DNA from: Bryoerythrophyllum caledonicum
Lineage: Eukaryota; Streptophyta; Bryopsida; Pottiales; Pottiaceae
NCBI GenBank assembly: GCA_963971425.1
Contig: OZ020516.1
Coordinates: 33,654,199-33,718,198, forward strand
Length of the DNA stretch: 64,000 bases
Reading direction: 5' to 3'
A program made the translations under genes and the position numbers. Below the pieces are notes generated by a model. The model did no database searches and was not told the origin of the DNA. It was given only the letters and a program-made list of their open reading frames with translations. Of this stretch, positions 58,292 to 64,000 are shown one piece after another (the first letter of the stretch is position 1; each line of letters starts with the position of its first letter).

Positions 58292-60609
58292 CTAGGGGCC
58301 AACTTTGGGAGCTACAGAAGCAAGTGTGTGTCTAGTGACGGTGGTATGAAAGTTGAATGAGTTGCGGAGCTTCTTCGCATGGGCGGCCATCCAGCGCTCC
58401 GTGACATCTGAAGGCAGGTCATCGAAGTTATCGTTCTTGGTTGCACGGATTTCGTCCAGGAGCTTCGCCATCTCGGTTTTCGCTGTGTCTCGTTCCTCCT
58501 GTAAAACAAGATCAATAGTCAGTAAACCAAGGCATCACCCATCCTGGGTAGGTTCATGACAAGAGCTGCCAGGTATCAAACCCTAAAAACCCTGAAACCT
58601 AAACTCAGAAGAAAGAGATTCATTAATACACGAGAACGCGGACCAAGGATTTTGGTAAGTCTCATTCCTCCTGTAAACGAAATCAGTAGTCAATAAACCA
58701 AGGCGATCAATCATCAACCTTAAACCCTGAACCCTGAACGGTTGATGATTGATGATTGATCGCCTTGATTGTTTACGAGAAGAGCTCCCAGAATACGAAG
58801 GAAAGATTCAAACGACAGAGCTGCTTAGAGCGAGGACCAAAACTTCAGAAGTACTCACAGGATGAATATAGACCTAAACCCTGAACCTGGGCATGTTTAA
58901 GAGAAAGCTGTCACGATACAAAGGTAAGATTCAAAGGGAAGGGTTGCAGAAATGAGGGCCAAAACTTCAGAAGTGTCAACAAGATGAGAAACCTAAACTC
59001 TAAACTTGGGTATGTTTGAAAGAAAGAGATACATTCATACATCGATACATGAGAATGGGATGCATCGATACACGAGAATGAGGACCAAAACTTCAAAAGT
59101 GATGAAATGCACACCTTCGCAGCCATCACTTCCGCAAGAGCGGCCTCCGGAAGCACTAGTCTCTCGTGAGGCAACACACGCAGCCTAAACTTCACCGCGC
59201 CCTTAACTGCAACTTTGGCCTTCTTCCTGGAGGGCAGCAGCTTGTCCTCGGACTCCCACCCGGAGGACTCCCTCTGCCGCACTCCAACCTCCTTCTTCAC
59301 AAGCCCTTCTGTCGACAGAGGAATGCGCTCTTTGATCTTCGCCTTCAGGCGCTCCTTCGCAGGAGACTTGGGCTTCTCTATCCGAGCGGTCTTCGAGAGC
59401 CCAAACGCCTTCTCGAGGTAGGCGTCAGAGAAGGCCAGATTCTCCCTCTCCTTGGATTCCTTGACGATCACTCCGTGCCTGACCCTGGACGCTGCTTTCA
59501 GAATGGCCTTTGATGTGGCTTTCGAGGAGGATGACTTCTTTGACGCTGTCTCCTTCTTCGTGCTGTTCTGAGAAGTGCTCCTCTTGGAACGGACTCGCTC
59601 AGTCTTAGGTCTGAAGTCGCGAACGCCGACCGCGACGGCTTGGAGCTGGTTCAGAAGCTCCCGGCTGCTCAAAGCGCTCTCGTTGTCTTCAGGTTGCTCC
59701 CTAGAAATACATCACCATAGCTCAGGAAACTCATTATCTGCGCATAAAAATGTACTCCATTCAACTATATTTGCGGGAACAAGACATGATCGTCTTCAGG
59801 CTGCTCATCACCATAGCTCAGGAGACTCATCATCTGCAAATATTACAGGTCAACTATATTTGCAGAAACGAGATATGACACTCATTCGTTTCCTCTCATC
59901 ACTATAGCTCATCATCTGCCGATACAGATGTATCAACTTGCCCTCTGGAATACATCACCGCGTCCCAAGAAACTCATCATCTGCGGATACAGATGTGCTA
60001 CAGGTTAACCACACTTGCAGGAACAAGACATGACCGCACTCCTATGTAGAGAGAGATACAACATACATACCCTCCTTCATTCGAATCGTTCTCGAGGATG
60101 ATGGGGTCCGCCTGGTCTCCCTGATGCTCCCGAGGTGAGAGGAATTCCTGTGCGTCTGACGCCTCCTCATCAATCTCCGACTGTAACGACAGCTTACAAG
60201 GAGCTTTTACAACGTCCCCTGTGCACAACAAAAATACGAACAAAGTACATAAAATGAATGCGAACCACGAATTGAAGCAAGTGCCACATTTATGCTTCCA
60301 TATACATCACCATCCAACCTCGCCTCATCCCCTAAACCCTAAATCATTGCTGACGAAAAGCATGAAGGAAGTGCCACATTGCCAATCAACTTCCGTTTTG
60401 TATGACCCATCCAACATCCCCAAACCCTAAAAAAATTGAAGGAATTGCCGCATTCATCACCAGGTTCATCACCAAATGTTCTGACCCATCCAAACCCTAA
60501 ATCCGAAACAGAGAAGGGGAGTAATACCTTTGACGGTCATGAGATGGGGCAAATTCTTGAGGCGGTCGAAGACGCCCCAGCCCTCGATCTTCTCGCCGTC
60601 CTCCGCCAT
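58292..60609 (-). CDS. Unrecognised Lys/Arg-rich protein
   Basis: CDS complement join(58292..58498,59115..59700,60071..60218,60528..60609), 340 aa, all joins in phase. I do not recognise the family. Visible parts: a conserved-looking N-terminal motif EGWGVFDRLKNLPHLM (residues ~9-24); an acidic stretch (~40-75, EIDEEASDAQEFL); a long basic Ser/Lys/Arg-rich middle (~95-240) with several bipartite-like clusters (KPKSPAKERLKAKIKER, SRKKAKVAVKG) suggesting nuclear localisation; and a helical C-terminus (EERDTAKTEMAKLLDEI, ERWMAAHAKKLRNSF). No enzyme motif. A nuclear chromatin- or kinetochore-associated structural role is only a guess. The stop at 58292 lies just after VAPKVGP. Introns 2 and 3 hold internal tandem duplications. 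Confidence 0.7.
58499..59114 (-). repeat. Intron with duplicated acceptor units and a hairpin
   Basis: Within intron 3 of the Lys-rich gene, blocks of about 180-200 bp repeat (TTCCTCCTGTAAA...AATAAACCAAGGC and GAGGACCAAAACTTCAGAAG). One copies the exon-4 acceptor region. At about 58706-58775 the arms GGCGATCAATCATCAACC and its inverse form a hairpin around a CCCTGAACCCTGAAC loop. Confidence 0.65.
59701..60070 (-). repeat. Intron 2 tandem ~100-bp repeats
   Basis: Four degenerate units containing CATCACCATAGCTCAGGAAA and ACTCATCATCTGCGGATACA. One includes GTCTTCAGGCTGCTC, resembling the start of exon 3, so part of the exon border was copied into the intron. Confidence 0.65.
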
Positions 60610-60664
60610 CGCTCAACCTTCACACCATACACCACACAGCTTCCACAAACCCTGCAAACCCTAA
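60334..60664. promoter_or_regulatory. Four telo-box motifs around the Lys-rich gene start
   Basis: AAACCCTAA occurs at 60334, 60422, 60492 and 60656. The last is about 47 bp upstream of the ATG; the other three lie in intron 1. Telo-boxes near the transcription start are known in plant genes active in cycling cells and are bound by TRB proteins. Confidence 0.5.
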
Positions 60665-60742
60665 ACCTAATTTACGAAGAGTGATAGTCATAAGAGAGTG
60701 CCAGAATTGAATGCCGGTAAACTGCACATGACATCAGCAAAA

Positions 60743-60830
60743 CTACTGAATATAGTGTGGATTCAATATTGATGTGGGTCACCCACACTAATTTCCACCC
60801 TATACTAATATATGGTCTACACTATATTTG
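60743..60830 (+). repeat. Short copy of the ATATAGTGT repeat
   Basis: Contains CTGAATATAGTGTGGATTCA and CACCCACACTAATTTCCA, as in the 175-bp units at 21.5 and 22 kb. It ends in the inverted GTCTACACTATATTTGG, so it looks like a small complete inverted-repeat copy. Confidence 0.65.
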
Positions 60831-61029
60831 GGATGTACTGAAGCAGAATCCTCATCCCACTCAATCAAGATTCGTTCCCATGCTCACTCAATCTTTTCCA
60901 GGTCGCTCGCCAATGATTTTGGTGAATGGGGGTTGTGATGAAATGTACCATCTCCGTAAATGTTATTTTGCATGGTCTAGAACACTCGTAGATTCTTGTA
61001 GGCTTTAAAAGCTCATCGGCCTTAAAGGG

Positions 61030-61335
61030 TTAAGTAATGTACATGTATGGAGAGAGGAAAGATTTTACGCTAATTTTTCAATGATAGCCAATAGAATTGC
61101 AATTTTAAAGCAAGTGATTTCATTTTTTTCCGATGAAACGTGAATTGGTTCTGAATTTTCAAAGTGCTGCCATGTTTAGTGGGTGGCCGCCATTAGGTAC
61201 CCTCCACAAGCGCCAACCAAAAGTGAGGGGGTCCTGACTACTAGCAAACTTACATTTGAAGTTGAATGGGTGGTGATGGGATGGAAGTGGGATAGATATA
61301 CCCCAATTTGTATGGGTTTTGGTTACTATAGTGTT
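61030..61335. mobile_element. Second, end-degraded copy of the 51.3-kb MITE
   Basis: Homologous over most of its length to 51298-51657 in the same orientation (GATAGCCAATAGAATTGCAA, CCATGTTTAGTGGGTGGCC, GATATACCCCAATTT). The C-run termini are not preserved. Confidence 0.7.
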
Positions 61336-61493
61336 TGTTTGTTCCCTCCACAATGCCCATGTGCATAGGACATAGGATAGTGGAATTGAACTATAGTCAG
61401 GACTCTATAAATGTTACAGGTTGGGAGTAGCAAAAAAATAACATATACAGAATTATAACAAGTAACACTTATAGAATTCATACTGATGATTAA

Positions 61494-62416
61494 CCCTTAA
61501 AGGACCACGACCTATTTCGATCTAAAACCAGTCCAAAACTGCCACTGCCAAAAAGAGACATGAAAATCACATTTTAAAGTGAATTTTGGATTTTCAACCG
61601 TAAGATCTTAAAAAAGACTTCCATATAAACATGCCATCAAAATTTTGGTTGCAATCCACCGCACGGATTGATAGATTTTAGTGTTTAAAATCAAAACAAT
61701 GGTTCATTTTCATCCCTGCGTTGAGTAGATCAGCTGACTTTGACTTCATTTTGTATCAAATTTTTGCATTGTGCAAGGTCTAAATCTTTTACCATTGTCT
61801 TAACCATGATGTTATTTCCCAACACACCAATTTTTAGAGGTAAAAAAGGGGTGTAGCATATTCAAAACAAGTGTGCAAGGAGTGGAGGTTCAAAAATTGC
61901 CATTTCACGTTTTATTTTTTTGTGAACTACGTATGTATTCAAATGATAATCCAAACATTGAATAAGAAGGTTTTCACCATATATTGTTGTTGAAAAAAAA
62001 AAGTGAAAAATATGAAGATCTCTAGGTTTTATGTAGAAAAGATGAAGTTTTTTCCCCCGTTGCCCGACAATGTGTGAAAATGTTTGACTTGGAATAAAAT
62101 GCCTTTTTACACTAAAGACAAGAATTTTTTTTGAAAATTTCTAAATAAGGAAATATTCTTTATATGTGTGAAAAATCTCAATGTCAATAGAAACTTTTGT
62201 CAAAAAATTTGGAGGTGCCCGAAGTCCCACTTTTGGCTTTAAGTGGTACTAACTTTCAAACCACAAATCCAAAAATATATATATAAATATCTCCACGAAG
62301 CTCTTATCAGATCCTATCTTGAAAAAAAATTAAAAATTAAAAAGGATTTTTTTCGAATTGTAGGTACATGCCCAAAATCCAAAATGACCCCGGGAGGACG
62401 TTTGGTCCTTTAGGGG
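61494..62416 (-). mobile_element. piggyBac-type MITE, copy C (923 bp)
   Basis: Starts CCCTTAAAGGACCACGACC and ends TTTGGTCCTTTAGGGG, flanked by TTAA at 61490-61493 and 62417-62420. It is essentially the reverse complement of copy A over its full length, including the CAGTCCAAAACTGCCACTGC and AACACACCAATTTTTAGAGG blocks. No ORF. Confidence 0.82.
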
Positions 62417-62575
62417 TTAATAACATTTATAGAAATAACACTTAAAAATTCCAAAACTGAAGAATATAACGTTTTATAAAAATAAGAAATGAAAGTACAA
62501 ATGATGATACATAATTCAACTGAACTAATTGAAAGAAATAATCTATATAGTAGTAACTTGACGAGATTCTTCCAA

Positions 62576-64000
62576 CTAAACAAATAAAAAGAAAGAGTCT
62601 ATTGTAGTCTGACGAGAAGCTTCCAAACAATCGGATGAAACTTCCTTCCAGAGTCCTTGGATGCTCATGATGTGTGATAGGGCATCATTTGGTCTTTGTT
62701 CAAAGTCTTTGTTCAAAGTCTTTAGAGAACGCCCAGCAACACTCAATCCTACAACTTCTTTTACAACACCAACATTAACCTTTATTTCTTGATGTTCTGA
62801 GGAATACATATCCAAAAACTCCTCATCCGTAGGTTCATAGGGGTTGTTTAAATCAAACTTTATCTTATAATTGAGATATTCATAAGCATTCATCACGTCA
62901 CCCACCTCAGTATCAGATGACAACAACGTAGTTGATGAAGTAGAATAGCAACTTCATCAACTTCTACCAAGCGCCTAGCTTCCTCTATCTTCCTCTCAAT
63001 AGAGATCAAAAGAATACCCGTGTGCCTCCAACAATTTTGAATTGTCGATGTGGTAACTCCCGCACGCCATGCCCGCTCAACCATAACAATAACTTCATAT
63101 ATATCAATTGCAAACACCTTGTTTGCACTAAAACAATCTATCTAATATTGAATCACCAACTTTTGGTATTGTGCCTTGAAAGATGCAATAATGCATGCAT
63201 CCATAGGTTGAAAACGACTAGTGGTGTTCAAAGATACAAATTCTAATCGCGTGACCCTCAAACGCAAACCTACATTTGGCACTTGAGGACCAGAGAAATT
63301 ATCTACGAGCAAAAGCACCTTCTCTTTCTGTGCCAACTCCATCATCTTCTCAAAATCTAGTGTGAGCTGCTAAAAAATGTACGTAGTTATCCAGGCCTTC
63401 TTGTTAGCGGCCCACTTGATACCCAAATTCTCCGGATAATGAATGTTCCTAGACGTAAAGGCCCACGGCTTCAAATTCTGATTAATAATAAGTGGAGGAA
63501 GGCAAATAGTACCTATAGCATTTGCAATGAGCGCCACGGCAATCCGCTCCTTTTGCTTCTTCTTAGTAGATAGTCTCTTCGTAGCCAACGTTTGATTTGG
63601 CTCTAACTTGTAAAAAAGACCCGTCTCGTCCATGTTATAAACATCATGGCTATCGTATTTGGATACAATAGCTTTGATCTCCTCTATCCTCGTCAATACC
63701 ACTGTTGAAGTGTTAGCAAAAGCATCTTCACCGTGACTTGTATATGCCTTTATGTTGAACCTCTTCTTGAATTCGGTTATCCGCCCATGTGAAAACTGGA
63801 GTTCCTTCTCACTAGGATCTCTAGGTTGCAAAGCATAGAATTGATGTATTGTAGCTACCAACAGATCATCGGATATGGTTGTATCCTTCTCTTGCATTGT
63901 TGTAAATCAGCTGAAAGTAGCTTGCTCCACTTCACGACATTGCACCTTCCTACTGCGCTTAGAATCAGCCAAATGACCCACATCAAAAGTGGTAAGCGAG
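62576..64000 (-). pseudogene. pogo/Tigger-type transposase relic, 5' end off window
   Basis: The minus frame has a CENP-B-type HTH segment (ISDDLLVATIHQFYAL; SHGRITEFKKRFNI) and then a DDE_1 core: first Asp in DVYNMDETGLFYKLEPN (near 63.63 kb), CLPPLIINQ, second Asp in LLLVDNFSGPQVPN (near 63.3 kb), third Asp in NTTSRFQPMDACIIASFK (near 63.19 kb), and a tail STIQNCWRHTGIL (near 63.03 kb). In-frame TAG stops interrupt it at the AWITTYIF and LVIQY positions. The N-terminus continues beyond 64000. Superfamily Tc1/mariner, pogo branch; cut-and-paste transposase, inactive here. Confidence 0.85.

Noticed and set aside
1..64000. CRISPR array, prokaryotic operons or phage genes
   Set aside because: Spliced plant-type genes throughout; tandem repeats present lack the spacer structure of CRISPR.

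Overview
This is a nuclear window from a plant-lineage (streptophyte) genome. The genes carry GT-AG introns of about 70-300 bp, with occasional longer ones. They are plant-type families: a WAV3-like VWA protein, a DUF2358-SOUL plastid protein, a TENA_E-like enzyme, a C2-GRAM-VASt protein, a ROCK1-type nucleotide-sugar transporter, an SRC2-like C2 protein, a strictosidine-synthase-like protein and a plant LRR protein. Arabidopsis-type telomere motifs (TTTAGGG, AAACCCTAA) also occur. The CHAT-TPR gene relic, the pogo/Tigger and Tc1-like relics and the TTAA-flanked piggyBac-like MITEs would fit a bryophyte or charophyte better than a model angiosperm. I cannot name the species from the sequence alone.

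Layout. 0.2-2.4 kb: a SINE fragment and a GC-rich two-exon VWA gene with a TATA box. 2.8-6.8 kb (minus): a decayed CHAT/TPR gene. 7.2-10.5 kb: MITEs, an interstitial telomere-like patch and a 928-bp TTAA-flanked element. 10.8-14.7 kb: two intact plus-strand genes, DUF2358-SOUL and TENA. 15.4-19.8 kb (minus): a 12-exon C2-GRAM-VASt gene. 21.5-27 kb: a repeat cluster, a methyltransferase pseudogene, and a dead hAT transposase gene that itself contains a 258-bp hAT-type MITE. 28.3-36.5 kb (minus): a degenerate LINE-like retrotransposon (ORF1, GDFN endonuclease, RT, RNase H) with nested SINEs. 36.5-38.5 kb: a copia pol relic with its own SINE insertion. 38.5-39.4 kb: a second TTAA-flanked element. 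39.8-44.8 kb: the ROCK1-like transporter and the SRC2-like C2 protein. 45-48.6 kb: a nest of MITEs (Harbinger-type, tRNA-SINE, piggyBac-type, Tc1-type). 49-50.3 kb: a GC-rich SSL gene. 52.6-57.3 kb (minus): an LRR gene with two alternative C-termini, one cysteine-containing and one a long proline-rich tail assembled from phase-2 exons. 58.3-60.6 kb (minus): a four-exon gene for an unrecognised Lys-rich protein. 61-64 kb: MITEs, a third TTAA-flanked element and a pogo/Tigger transposase relic running off the edge.

The genes are not one pathway. They are single housekeeping or accessory plant genes separated by TE nests. Exon models were built by hand: every join quoted keeps reading frame and uses GT-AG borders, but none is supported by transcripts. 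The strongest unusual signals are the alternative tails of the LRR gene, the TTAA-flanked MITE family, a SINE family with exact target duplications inside a LINE and a copia element, and the hAT-in-hAT nesting.
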